From NCBI GenBank assembly GCA_902801165.1, contig CADCHI010000034.1, positions 1-44,023 on the forward strand: a stretch of DNA of 44,023 bases. The letters are read 5' to 3'. Within the stretch, counting starts at the first letter, position 1. Each line of letters opens with the position of its first letter. Positions 8,170-15,963 of this stretch are shown here, piece by piece. The notes beneath the pieces were generated by a model. That model was not told the origin of the DNA and made no database searches. It saw only the letters and a program-made list of their open reading frames with translations. Source of the stretch: an uncultured Eubacteriales bacterium (GTDB taxonomy: Bacteria; Bacillota; Clostridia; Christensenellales; Aristaeellaceae). The position numbers and the translations under genes were made by a program.

Positions 8170-8756
8170 GCCGACACCGCCTTTCCAGCTTCAATCAGTT
8201 TTCTCTCGTTCTTCATCAGCTGCGCCTTCCACACCGCGCAGATGACCAGCAGCACCGCCGCGATCAGCGCGAAGGCGAACACGCCCAGGTGGGCGTCGAA
8301 CCAGAAGGTCGAATCGGTGAAGGTGCCCGCCCGGGAAAGGCGGCGCTCCAGCTGTTCGAAATCCACGGTGGTCAGGTACTGTACCTTGAAGGCCGCGATC
8401 TGGCCGTGGGCCCAGAGGGCGGCGGCAACGTTGGCCACGACGTTGATGGCGATGGCCACGTAGTTGCCGATGTAGTATTTCCTGCGGGAATGGGTGTTTG
8501 TGACAAACAGCAGGCAAGCCGCAAGCAGCAGCCCGATGGCCACGCGCAGGAACGCGCGGTTGAAGCCCTGCATGTCATAGTAGATCATGGCGCCGGCAAC
8601 CTTGACCGAGGACGGGTCGTCGGGCATCGGAACCATGGTGTACAGCATGTCGTACAGGTCCGTCATCATGCCCAGCACGTACAAAAACACCAGCGCGCCG
8701 GCCGCGATGGCAAGAAAGCACGCGATGCGCTGTAGCTTTATCTGTTTCTTATACAT
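8166..8756 (-). CDS. Unrecognised four-helix membrane protein (196 aa) of the pectin transporter operon
   Basis: I do not recognise the family. Membrane segments lie near residues 11-32, 66-84, 95-115 and 157-178, with a loop of about 40 residues between helices three and four and a basic tail (KAQLMKNERKLIEAGK). The start at 8756 is chosen because GGGGGAAG lies just upstream; the open frame runs 65 codons further into the intergenic hairpin, which is not plausible coding. It is the first gene after the solute-binding protein and its 3' hairpin, and its stop overlaps the next start. The general shape is similar to the next gene, but identity is not evident. Confidence 0.75.
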   Translation of the reverse strand: MYKKQIKLQRIACFLAIAAGALVFLYVLGMMTDLYDMLYTMVPMPDDPSSVKVAGAMIYYDMQGFNRAFLRVAIGLLLAACLLFVTNTHSRRKYYIGNYVAIAINVVANVAAALWAHGQIAAFKVQYLTTVDFEQLERRLSRAGTFTDSTFWFDAHLGVFAFALIAAVLLVICAVWKAQLMKNERKLIEAGKAVSA

Positions 8757-8798
8757 GTCGAACTTCCCCCGATCAAATAAGTATGGGAATTGAGAGTG

Positions 8799-8858
8799 GA
8801 GAGCCGGGAGCGGAGCCCGGGCGGGAAATCCCCCCAGGGATTTCCCGCTCCCGCTCTC
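8799..8858 (-). other. Intercistronic stem-loop after the solute-binding protein gene
   Basis: An inner perfect 12-bp stem (8821-8832 with 8837-8848, four-base loop) is continued by an outer stem (8799-8810 with 8848-8858, one bulge). There is no T-run. Such a structure after a binding-protein gene usually protects the upstream mRNA and lowers downstream expression, giving excess binding protein. Confidence 0.7.
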
Positions 8859-8875
8859 CTGCCTTTGGTTTGAAA

Positions 8876-10927
8876 TTACAGGCTGTTGTAGTAGTCCAGC
8901 AGGCGGAGCCAGGCGTCGCCCTTCAGCAGCAGGTAATCGAAGCCGGCCCAAGCGCCGTCCACGGTCTCAGCCGCCTCTTCGGGGCTGGTCATGCCGTCCA
9001 GGGTGAAGCCGTTCACGATGATGTCCACGAAGGCGTTCTCGCCGTCCTTGCTCAGGGAGAACTTGCCGTTGCTGGTCAGCTCGGTGTAGCTGTTCAGCTC
9101 GTCGTTTTCAACCTTGGTGTTGGGCAGCACGGTGGGCACGGAGGTGTACCAGGGATTCTCGGAGATGGCCAGCTCGGGGTGCTTGATGGTGCCCAGGCCG
9201 ATGGCCGTGGAGATGTGGGCCGCGCCCTCCTTGCCGACCTCGTGGGTGCACTGATACTCGAAGGCCTGGCTCTTGACGAAGGACAGGGTGGAGCCCAGGT
9301 ACATGCGGGCGTAGTTGGTGTAGTTGCCGTTGGCCTTCTCCCACAGCTCGGCGTAGGTGGCGTCGGCGATGACCGGCATCTCCTTGCCGTTGAACACGAA
9401 GGTCTCGTAGGAGCCGTCGTCCTTGGTCTTGATGAAGGCGTCGGGGCCGTAGCTCATCAGGATCTGGCCCTTTTCGGAGTAGGCGTAGTCGATCAGGGAC
9501 AGCGCGGCGTCCAGCTTGGCGGGGTCGGATTCGACGCCGGCCTTGGAGATGGCCCAGCCGTCGGTCTTGACGGAGCGCCAGGACTCGGTGAAGCGCATGT
9601 ACACGCCGTTCTCGTCGGTGCCGTCGTACCAGCGGGCCACGGGGGGCATGACCGCCATGTACTTCTCGCCTTCCTGCAGCTTGGTGGCGTTCATGATGGT
9701 CTGGGTCTGGTTGTAGTCATAGCTCATGAAGCCCAGGTCGTTCTCCAGGTAGGTGCCGCTGTTCTCCTCGGAGGCATCCAGGAACGCCTTGGAGATCAGG
9801 CCCTCCTGCGCCATGGCGTTCATGCGGCCCATGGCCTCGTAGGCAGCGACCTCAGCGCGGGCATCGTGCAGCTCGTCGTCAGCGCCGACATACAGGTAGT
9901 CCTGGCGGGACTCCATGCCGCGCACGCCGAACAGGTGGCCGGCCAGGCGGATCATATCCACGCGGCGCTGGTTGTTGGCCTCCTCGCGGGTGAACAGGCC
10001 CTGCACGGAATCGGTGCCGTTGAGGGTCTGGGGGTTGGCAACCACGCAGCGCAGCAGGGCGACCAACTCGTCGGCATCCCACGCAGCGTTCTGGCCGATG
10101 AACAGGTTGGAGCGCTCGGTGCCGTAGTATCCGCCATAGGCGGCATCGATGTAGGCGCGCAGCATGTTGACGGCCTCGACGCCGTTCATGGCGCCCTTCT
10201 CGTTCATGACGGCCACGATGTTGCCCGCGGCGTCATAGTTCTTGGTGACGATCTCGGTGGCAGTGCCATCGGCGGTCACGGTCTCGATCTCCACGGTGCC
10301 GGAAGTGGGCATGTAGGGCTCATAGACCGCGGCGGCCAGGTCGTTGCAGGCGTCGGCGGCGAACTCGCCCTCGCCGTCCAGCAGCTTCTGCACCCAGTCC
10401 ACGCGCATCAGGGGCATGCGCTCGATGTCGTTGACACCGTCGAAGTAGGGGCTGAAGTAGATGGCACCGGTGGAGGTGTTGCCGGTGATGGACAGGCGCA
10501 CGATGGGGTTGGCATCCAGGTAGGCCTGGAAGTTGGGCAGCTTGTCCATGTGCTCGGCCAGGTTGACCAGGCTGCCGGCCTCGCCGTACTCAGACAGCGT
10601 GGCGGCGGTGCCGCTGATCATGTCGACCTCGTTCAGGCGGTCCTTCCAGAACTCGAACTCCTTGTTGGCGCTGTTGCCCTGGTACTTGTCCTCGAACTTG
10701 ATGCCGAGGATGTTCTCCAGCTCCACCCAGGTGGGCTTCAGGTCGCCGGTGTTGTAGGTGTTGCCGTCGGCCAGCGTCACGCCGCTGCCCGCCGTCTCGG
10801 CGTCAAAGGCGATGCCGGTCTTGGTGCTGTTGTAGCCGGTGGCCATGCGCAGCACCGTGCCCTCAGCCATCGCGGCGCTGCACAGCAGCATCGCCAGGAC
10901 CAGCAGGATCGAAAGCAGTTTCTTCAT
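8876..10927 (-). CDS. Extracellular solute-binding protein of a CUT1-type oligosaccharide ABC importer (LplA/YtcQ-like)
   Basis: This is the secreted receptor that delivers the sugar to the permease pair. It has 683 residues, clearly longer than the 430-550 of typical LplA/YtcQ proteins. The signal peptide is MKKLLSILLVLAML with a likely cut after AMA before EG; the Cys at residue 16 is not in a good lipobox (LLC), so membrane anchoring is uncertain. The mature protein contains family-type segments such as LNEVDMISGTAATLSEYGE (a D-M-I stretch near the hinge) and, near the C-terminus, LSLIDYAYSEKGQILMSYGPD. AGGAGG precedes the start. It follows the two permease genes and precedes a strong stem-loop. 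The ligand is inferred from the GH28/GH105 neighbours to be a pectin-derived oligosaccharide. Confidence 0.88.
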   Translation of the reverse strand: MKKLLSILLVLAMLLCSAAMAEGTVLRMATGYNSTKTGIAFDAETAGSGVTLADGNTYNTGDLKPTWVELENILGIKFEDKYQGNSANKEFEFWKDRLNEVDMISGTAATLSEYGEAGSLVNLAEHMDKLPNFQAYLDANPIVRLSITGNTSTGAIYFSPYFDGVNDIERMPLMRVDWVQKLLDGEGEFAADACNDLAAAVYEPYMPTSGTVEIETVTADGTATEIVTKNYDAAGNIVAVMNEKGAMNGVEAVNMLRAYIDAAYGGYYGTERSNLFIGQNAAWDADELVALLRCVVANPQTLNGTDSVQGLFTREEANNQRRVDMIRLAGHLFGVRGMESRQDYLYVGADDELHDARAEVAAYEAMGRMNAMAQEGLISKAFLDASEENSGTYLENDLGFMSYDYNQTQTIMNATKLQEGEKYMAVMPPVARWYDGTDENGVYMRFTESWRSVKTDGWAISKAGVESDPAKLDAALSLIDYAYSEKGQILMSYGPDAFIKTKDDGSYETFVFNGKEMPVIADATYAELWEKANGNYTNYARMYLGSTLSFVKSQAFEYQCTHEVGKEGAAHISTAIGLGTIKHPELAISENPWYTSVPTVLPNTKVENDELNSYTELTSNGKFSLSKDGENAFVDIIVNGFTLDGMTSPEEAAETVDGAWAGFDYLLLKGDAWLRLLDYYNSL

Positions 10928-10951
10928 GAATGTTTTTCCTCCTTAAATGGA

Positions 10952-11842
10952 TTATTCCTTTACACCGCCGGCGTTGGTGCCTTTGGCAAAGTACTTCTGG
11001 ATAAAGGGGTAGATGATCAGGATCGGCACGATGGAGCACACGATCAGCGCGTAGATCACGGAATCCGAGGCGTAGACCTCGTTCCAACCCGCCATGGTTT
11101 CGGAGTTGGTGTAATCCTCCAGCGTCAGTCGAATGAAGACCTGAAGGGGATGCTCGTGGGAGTTGGAGATCATCTGGCGCGCCCAGAAATAGCCGTTCCA
11201 GCGGGAGATGGCGAAGAACAGCGCCACGGTGGCGATGGTCGACTTCGACATCGGTATGAACACCTTGGACAGCACGCCGAACTCGGTGGCGCCGTCCACG
11301 ATGGCGGCCTCCTCGATCTCGCTGGGCACGTTTTCAAAGGCGTTGCGCAGCAGGATGATGTTCATGGCCGCCATGCCCATGGCGATGACCACCAGCCACT
11401 TGTCGTCCATGATGCCCACGGAGTTGAACACCTTCTTGGTGGCCAGGTAGTTCAGGTACTGGGGCACGATGCCGGCGGAGAACCACATGGTGAACACCAG
11501 GTAGAAGTTGAAGAACTTGCGGAACAGCAGCCGCTTCTTGGACAGCGCGTAGGCGCCCAGAATGGCCACGCCCAGGGCCCACAGCGTGCCGTACACCGTC
11601 AAAAACAGCGTGTTGGAATAGGAATTCCAGAACATGTTGTCGTTGAACATGCGGCGGAAGGCGTCAAACTGCACGTCCTTGGGGAAGAGCACCACCTCGC
11701 CGTAGTCCACCGCGTGGCGGCCGCTGATGGAGGCCGACACCGCGTACACGAACGGGTACAGGCAGCCCAGGGCGAACACCGTCAAAAGCGTGTAGGCGAT
11801 GATCTTGAAGATCAGCTCAGAGGCTTCCAGTTTTCTTTTCAT
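10952..11842 (-). CDS. lplC: Sugar ABC transporter permease, LplC/YtcP type
   Basis: This is one of the two membrane-spanning subunits of the importer, 296 residues with six membrane segments. The cytoplasmic EAA loop that docks the ATPase is clear: EEAAIVDGATEFGVLSKVF followed by IPMSKSTIATVALF. The N-terminal YPFVYAVSASISGRHAVDYGEVVLFPK and the C-terminal PILIIYPFIQKYFAKGTNAGGVKE are typical of the YtcP/LplC branch used for rhamnogalacturonan and other complex oligosaccharides. The ribosome site is AGGAGGG. It starts 12 bases after the partner permease gene ends and sits 24 bases before the binding protein. Confidence 0.93.
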   Translation of the reverse strand: MKRKLEASELIFKIIAYTLLTVFALGCLYPFVYAVSASISGRHAVDYGEVVLFPKDVQFDAFRRMFNDNMFWNSYSNTLFLTVYGTLWALGVAILGAYALSKKRLLFRKFFNFYLVFTMWFSAGIVPQYLNYLATKKVFNSVGIMDDKWLVVIAMGMAAMNIILLRNAFENVPSEIEEAAIVDGATEFGVLSKVFIPMSKSTIATVALFFAISRWNGYFWARQMISNSHEHPLQVFIRLTLEDYTNSETMAGWNEVYASDSVIYALIVCSIVPILIIYPFIQKYFAKGTNAGGVKE

Positions 11843-11854
11843 GCCCAGCCCTCC

Positions 11855-12913
11855 TTAGTACAGCGACACGTTGCTCGCCTTGCGGGCCACCGTGTTCGCG
11901 CCGATGACCAGCAGCATGCCCACCACGTTGTTCATCATCTCCGCCGCGGAGGCGATGCCCTTCTGGGCGCCTGCCAGGCCGTAGCGCTGGGCGAAGGTGG
12001 AGACCACGTCGGCGGTCACGTAGGTGTTGTTGTTGTACAACAGCAGAACCTTTTCGTAGCCGATGTTCAAAAGCGAACCTATGCGCATGATCAGCATGAT
12101 GACGATGGTGGAGAGTATGCTGGGCAGCACCACGTAGCGCATCTGGGCCATCTTGCCCGCGCCGTCGATCTGCGCCGCCTCATAGCTGGTGGGGGAGATG
12201 GCGATGATGGCCGCGAAGAACACGATGCTGTCGTAGCCCGCCGTCTCCCAGATGCCGCTGATCTGGTAGATGCCGCGGAAGAAGTTGGGGTTGTTCAGAA
12301 GGCCCGAGTTGGCCATCTCGTTGGAGATCAGGCCGATGCGCGCCAGGAAGCGGGACACGATGCCCGCGCCGCTGGTCAGCGAGCCCTGCTTCACCAGCAT
12401 CATCACCAGCGAGGTCATGACGACGGTGGACATGAACTTGGGCAGGTAAGTGAGCACCTGGTACACGCTGCGCGCGATGTTGGAGCGCACCTCATTGAAG
12501 AACAGCGCCAGTATGATCGGCATGGGGAAGCCGAACAGCAGGCCGTAGAAGCTCAGCAGGAAGGTGTTCCTCAACGCGCGCCAGAACTCCAGGGACAGGC
12601 CGCCGGTGCCGCCGCCGACCAGGAGCGTCTTGAAGTAGGAGAAGCCGGCAAAGTACTGCTCGGACACCGACTTGACCTGGTCGCCCACCTTGAACGCGCC
12701 CAGCAGCTCGTACATGGGCAGGTAGCGCCAGAACAGGAAGACCAGGATCGTGGGCAGCAGCATCAAGTACAGACGCCAGTCCTTGAGGATCGTGCGCCCC
12801 ACGTGCAGCCAGTAGTGCTTTTCCACATCGTCGCGCACCATCTGTTCGGGGCTTTCGCGATAAGTGCCGCTGGCCTGATCGTAAATCAGAAAATCCGCTC
12901 CCTTATCTCTCAT
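11855..12913 (-). CDS. lplB: Sugar ABC transporter permease, LplB/YteP type
   Basis: This is the partner permease, about 352 residues. An N-terminal cytoplasmic extension of about 50 residues (MRDKGADFLIYDQ) precedes six membrane segments. The EAA loop reads SYEAAQIDGAGKMAQMRYV followed by LPSILSTIVIM. The end GANTVARKASNVSLY is the usual LplB terminus. The start at 12913 is supported by AGGAGG five bases upstream; the open frame extends further but would run deep into the preceding gene. The gene overlaps the upstream membrane protein gene by 11 bases, pointing to coupled translation. Confidence 0.92.
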   Translation of the reverse strand: MRDKGADFLIYDQASGTYRESPEQMVRDDVEKHYWLHVGRTILKDWRLYLMLLPTILVFLFWRYLPMYELLGAFKVGDQVKSVSEQYFAGFSYFKTLLVGGGTGGLSLEFWRALRNTFLLSFYGLLFGFPMPIILALFFNEVRSNIARSVYQVLTYLPKFMSTVVMTSLVMMLVKQGSLTSGAGIVSRFLARIGLISNEMANSGLLNNPNFFRGIYQISGIWETAGYDSIVFFAAIIAISPTSYEAAQIDGAGKMAQMRYVVLPSILSTIVIMLIMRIGSLLNIGYEKVLLLYNNNTYVTADVVSTFAQRYGLAGAQKGIASAAEMMNNVVGMLLVIGANTVARKASNVSLY

Positions 12914-13496
12914 AAAATCCTCCTCTTTCCTCTTCTTCCTGCCGGTTAAGCCTTTGCAGGTAGTGATTCTGTTCCTCAAACATGCCGTCCAGCCGACGGA
13001 CGATCCAGACCAGCACCAGCGTGAACAGCAGCGTGATCGCGTCGGTGGTGAAAAAGCCCAGCGCCGCCGCGACCGGTGAACCCAGGATCACGGAGACGAC
13101 GGCCCGGCCCAACTGCATCAGGAGCGTGACGCACAGCCCCAGCAGCAGGGATTTGCCCACGCTCTGGCGGATGCCCTCCGGGGAAAGCGCCTTGATCAGC
13201 GCCAGCGCCAAAAGTGAAAACAGGTTGCCCAGGATGTACACGGCGAAATGACCGGCGCGCGCCCCGGACACCAGGCAGAACACCGCGCCGCCCAGCGCGG
13301 CGTGCAGGCCTGCCCAGGGCCCCCAGCGCATCAGCACGATGGCCGTGATCGCGGGCGTCACCGACACGGTGTAGGGCTCGTTGGGGAACCAGCGGCGGGC
13401 GGCGACCGCCACCAGCGATTCGAATACCGCCAGCATGAGGGCGAACATTCCCAGGTCCATCGCCCGGTATTGCCCGATCGTCCGCTGTGGCCTCAA
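12903..13496 (-). CDS. Integral membrane protein, ECF S-component-like, first gene of the pectin operon
   Basis: About 197 residues with five or six membrane segments (first near residue 13) and a charged C-terminal tail (QRLNRQEEEERGGFYER). The arrangement, the TPAITAIVLMRWGPWAGLHAA-like segment and the small size recall substrate-binding S subunits of energy-coupling-factor importers, but I cannot name a family. The start is most likely the TTG at 13496: GGAGG lies seven bases upstream, whereas the ATG at 13538 has no ribosome site. It is the first gene after the near-consensus promoter and overlaps lplB by 11 bases. No ECF energising module is in the window, so an S-component role would need partners elsewhere; alternatively it assists the ABC transporter. 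Confidence 0.7.
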   Translation of the reverse strand: MRPQRTIGQYRAMDLGMFALMLAVFESLVAVAARRWFPNEPYTVSVTPAITAIVLMRWGPWAGLHAALGGAVFCLVSGARAGHFAVYILGNLFSLLALALIKALSPEGIRQSVGKSLLLGLCVTLLMQLGRAVVSVILGSPVAAALGFFTTDAITLLFTLVLVWIVRRLDGMFEEQNHYLQRLNRQEEEERGGFYER

Positions 13497-13572
13497 GCGC
13501 TCACCTCCAGCCGGTGCTTCCCGGCGGCATGACAACAATCATTTGGTTCATTGCAAAAGATGATAGCTGTAT

Positions 13573-13597
13573 TTAACAGGATTATAGCATTAACAGG
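13573..13597. promoter_or_regulatory. Direct repeat TTAACAGG flanking the -10 box (candidate operator)
   Basis: TTAACAGG occurs at 13573-13580 and 13590-13597, 17 bases apart, on either side of the minus-strand -10 hexamer at 13581-13586. A site here would block RNA polymerase, so a substrate-responsive repressor is plausible. The regulator is not in the window. Confidence 0.5.
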
Positions 13598-13609
13598 ACG
13601 TTGTGTCAA
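13581..13609 (-). promoter_or_regulatory. Consensus sigma-A promoter of the pectin operon
   Basis: On the minus strand TTGACA (13609-13604) and TATAAT (13586-13581) are separated by exactly 17 bases. The transcript would start near 13574 and has a leader of about 80 bases before the TTG start. An IS element begins only 29 bases upstream of the -35 box. Confidence 0.88.
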
Positions 13610-13637
13610 TAATTCGCCACTCTTGTTAAATAAAATA

Positions 13638-14774
13638 ATGGTGTTAGTCAGGAAATAGGGTGATAAGTCGGTCGAGGGAGTTCTTTTGGACAGTAAGAGT
13701 AGTACAATGGGATTATCAAGAGAGGAGATAATCCAAATGACTACTGACAATCGGTTGAAGTTGACACATCTGATCAAGAAACTGACAGACGAATCGGTGG
13801 AACAGTTGCTGGAAACGGCCAGCAAGCTGTTTGCAGCGAGTACAACCGCCCATCGGCCAGACTGCCCTTACTGCCAAAGCGGCAGCATCGTTAAGAACGG
13901 TCATAAATGCGGCAAGCAGGAGTATCGGTGCAAGGAATGCAGGAAAACCTTTGTGTCGACGACCAACACCCTGATGTCGAACTCGCATCAGCCGAGCGAG
14001 ACATGGGAGGAGTTGATTCAGGACACGATTTCGGGGGAGTCCATCAGCTATTCAGCCAAGCGACTGAGTATATCGCACGATTGCGCGTTTCACATGAGGC
14101 ACAAGTTCCTGATGTCCCTGGAAGACGTGCAAACCGAATACACAGTAAAACTCGGCGGCGTTTCCGAACTGGACGAGACCTTCGTTCTGGATTCCTACAA
14201 GGGCAAGAAATTGCCGGAGAACGTCAACCGAAAGCCGCGCAAGCACGGTGAAAGCGCCCAGAAAGCCGGACTTTCCAAGGAATATGTCTGCATCTGCACC
14301 GGAATCGAACGCAAAGGCGCCGCTATGGCACTGACGGTCAACCGTGCGAAGCCCTCCTCTCAGGAATTACAGGACGTATTCAGCGAACACGTTTCCTGCG
14401 ATACTTTAGCGTTGTGCGACGGTCTGCGTGGCTATGCCACGCTGGAAAAGACCACGGGTTGCAGCGTCAAAAACGTCCTGACCGAGCAGAACCACAGCTT
14501 CTTCAACCTCAACACTGTCAATAGTTTCCATTCCTTCATCAAGAGAAGGTATGCCTTCTATCGTGGCGTAGCAACCAAATACCTGAACCGCTATAATGCA
14601 CTGTTCGGGTTTGCCTTCCGCCAGATTGACGGTGCGTTCACCCGGTTGAAAAGCCTGCTGCTCAACGTTTCCATTGTCGACCGTTTCTACTCCATCAGGA
14701 ATACCGTCTCCTCTGGTCTTTTGGCCTTGTAAGACGGCTTGGGCTTCATCACCCCATTTCCTGACTAACACCAT
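13638..14774 (+). mobile_element. IS1595-family insertion sequence
   Basis: The element is about 1.14 kb with terminal inverted repeats of about 26 bp. The left end (from 13638, ATGGTGTTAGTCAGGAAAT...) and the reverse complement of the right end (to 14774) differ at one position. A single transposase gene fills it. I see no matching 8-bp target duplication next to the ends, so flanks have changed or the element arose by recombination. It sits just upstream of the pectin operon promoter and may have separated that operon from its regulator. Confidence 0.88.
13737..14732 (+). CDS. IS1595-family transposase (ISXO2-like DDE domain)
   Basis: The protein has 331 residues. An N-terminal zinc ribbon (CPYCQSG...CGKQEYRCKECRKTF) is followed by the ISXO2-like catalytic domain. 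Its acidic residues are probably in SELDETFV and LALCDGLRGYA, and the terminal motif is VNSFHSFIKRRYAFYRGVATKYL. The start at 13737 has AGGAG nine bases upstream; TTG at 13686 (after GAGGGAG) and ATG at 13707 are alternatives in the same frame. The gene is intact, so the element may still move. Codon use is less GC-rich than in the neighbours, in keeping with recent arrival. Confidence 0.93.
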   Translation: MTTDNRLKLTHLIKKLTDESVEQLLETASKLFAASTTAHRPDCPYCQSGSIVKNGHKCGKQEYRCKECRKTFVSTTNTLMSNSHQPSETWEELIQDTISGESISYSAKRLSISHDCAFHMRHKFLMSLEDVQTEYTVKLGGVSELDETFVLDSYKGKKLPENVNRKPRKHGESAQKAGLSKEYVCICTGIERKGAAMALTVNRAKPSSQELQDVFSEHVSCDTLALCDGLRGYATLEKTTGCSVKNVLTEQNHSFFNLNTVNSFHSFIKRRYAFYRGVATKYLNRYNALFGFAFRQIDGAFTRLKSLLLNVSIVDRFYSIRNTVSSGLLAL

Positions 14775-14834
14775 ACAGGAACGAACGACGGCGCTGGATC
14801 GCGGGGATAATCGGTGGCGGACAGGGGTAATGAT

Positions 14835-15644
14835 GTGAAAGATTTGGTTGAAGCAAAGGAAAGGATACTCGGGAAGCTGCGCGACCTCGGCGCGGACTGC
14901 GCGGGCGTCGCCGCGGTGGACAGCCTGCGAAACGGGCCCTCCGAGCGCCTCTTTCCCAGGATGAAGGACCACAGCCGGGACCATTTCGCTGAGGAGATCA
15001 CCACGGGCCTGCCCCACGGCAGTGTGTTCTGGGAGGACGACGCCCGCTCGGTGATCGTCTACGCCGTGGCGCATCCCGCCGACAGGCCGGAGATGGACTG
15101 GTGGTGCGGCGAGATCGACCCGCCGGGCAACAAGCGCCTGCTGAGCATCTCCCGGGAATTCAAGCGCTGGATGGCGGAGGCCTTTCCGGAGGTCCACGTC
15201 TATCCCAAGCGCTACCACGTGGAGCGCGGCGGGGTTTACCTCAAGGAGGCGGCGATCCAGGCGGGGCTGGGGTGCATCGGCCGGAACAACCTGCTGGTGA
15301 CGCCGGAATACGGCCCCCGGGTGCGGCTGCGCGCCGTGACGCTGAGCCTGGAGCTGCCGCCCACGGGCCCCATCGACTTCGACCCCTGCGCCGGCTGCGA
15401 CGCGCCGTGCCTCGCGCACTGTCCGCAGAGGGCGTTCGACGAGGTGATTTACACCCCTGAGGAGACCGGGATCGAGTTCCTGCCCGGGCGGGACGGCAGC
15501 TATTACCGCGCCGCCTGCAACGAACAGATGCTCAAGAACGAGGCCGAGGCCCAGGAGGGCCTCATGCCCGAGGTGTGCGACCACCCGGAGAAGATCATCA
15601 AGTATTGCAGGAACTGCGAGCTGTTCTGTAAGGTGGGGAGGTAG
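14835..15644 (+). CDS. 4Fe-4S double-cluster protein, epoxyqueuosine reductase (QueG)-related
   Basis: About 269 residues. A C-terminal region carries CAGCDAPCLAHCP and later CDHPEKIIKYCRNCELFC, which supply cysteines for two [4Fe-4S] clusters as in the QueG/COG1600 group. Upstream lie the QueG-like segments SVIVYAVAHPADRP and KEAAIQAGLGCIGRNNLLVTPEYGPRVRLRAV (shown here only as landmarks around residues 135-170). It is about 80-100 residues shorter than true QueG, which ends in a HEAT-like domain, so a role in queuosine synthesis is doubtful; many anaerobes have such paralogues of unknown function. The GTG at 14835 has AGGGG upstream. It follows the IS element and precedes a perfect AT-rich hairpin. 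Confidence 0.8.
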   Translation: MKDLVEAKERILGKLRDLGADCAGVAAVDSLRNGPSERLFPRMKDHSRDHFAEEITTGLPHGSVFWEDDARSVIVYAVAHPADRPEMDWWCGEIDPPGNKRLLSISREFKRWMAEAFPEVHVYPKRYHVERGGVYLKEAAIQAGLGCIGRNNLLVTPEYGPRVRLRAVTLSLELPPTGPIDFDPCAGCDAPCLAHCPQRAFDEVIYTPEETGIEFLPGRDGSYYRAACNEQMLKNEAEAQEGLMPEVCDHPEKIIKYCRNCELFCKVGR

Positions 15645-15646
15645 TC

Positions 15647-15675
15647 AATTGGAATTTGCGGAACAAATTCCAATT
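15647..15675 (+). terminator. AT-rich hairpin after the QueG-related gene
   Basis: AATTGGAATTTG (15647-15658) and CAAATTCCAATT (15664-15675) form a perfect 12-bp stem three bases after the stop codon. No T-run follows, so termination is uncertain. It shares GGAATTTGCGGA with the starts of the repeats at 39175 and 43903. Confidence 0.45.
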
Positions 15676-15678
15676 TAA

Positions 15679-15912
15679 GGCAACAGGCAACAGCCAATAG
15701 GCATTAGAGTCTGTTTCTAAAATGCCAGAAGCGCATTTTCGGCGTATTTGACTGCATTTCTGCGTTGATTTCCCTTGATTTACCGCCAGTAAACCCGCGG
15801 ACATTTAGAAACACACTCTAGTCAAAATGTGGCTGCCGCTCTTTATCGCTGGGTTGGTTGAAAACGCGGAAGCGGCATTCTGACTAATGCCTGTTGCCTA
15901 ATGCCTGTTGCC
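15679..15912. repeat. Outer inverted repeat that encloses a MITE-like element
   Basis: The left arm (15679-15707, GGCAACAGGCA...AGGCATTAG) is complementary, with a few mismatches, to the right arm (15884-15912, CTAATGCCTGTTGCC...). The MITE-like repeat at 15706-15819 lies inside, which looks like one repeat inserted in another. The rest of the gap from 15820 to 15963 has only the symporter ribosome site AAGGAGAG. Confidence 0.6.
15706..15819. repeat. MITE-like repeat, family B, copy 1
   Basis: The left end AGAGTCTGTTTCTAAA and the reverse complement of the right end, AGAGTGTGTTTCTAAA, match at 15 of 16 positions. It shares the internal CATTTCTGCGTTGATT and CCCTTGATTTACC blocks with the copy at 22266-22427. 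The outer bases are T and A, compatible with a TA target duplication. No coding capacity. Confidence 0.75.
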
Positions 15913-15963
15913 TCGATGTATTTCAATAGATCGATCACACCAACAACACGAAGGAGAGATACC

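Noticed and set aside
8783-12949. Plus-strand open frame of 1388 codons opposite the binding protein and permeases
   Set aside because: It is a shadow frame produced by GC-rich codon bias: real family motifs, ribosome sites and starts are all on the other strand.
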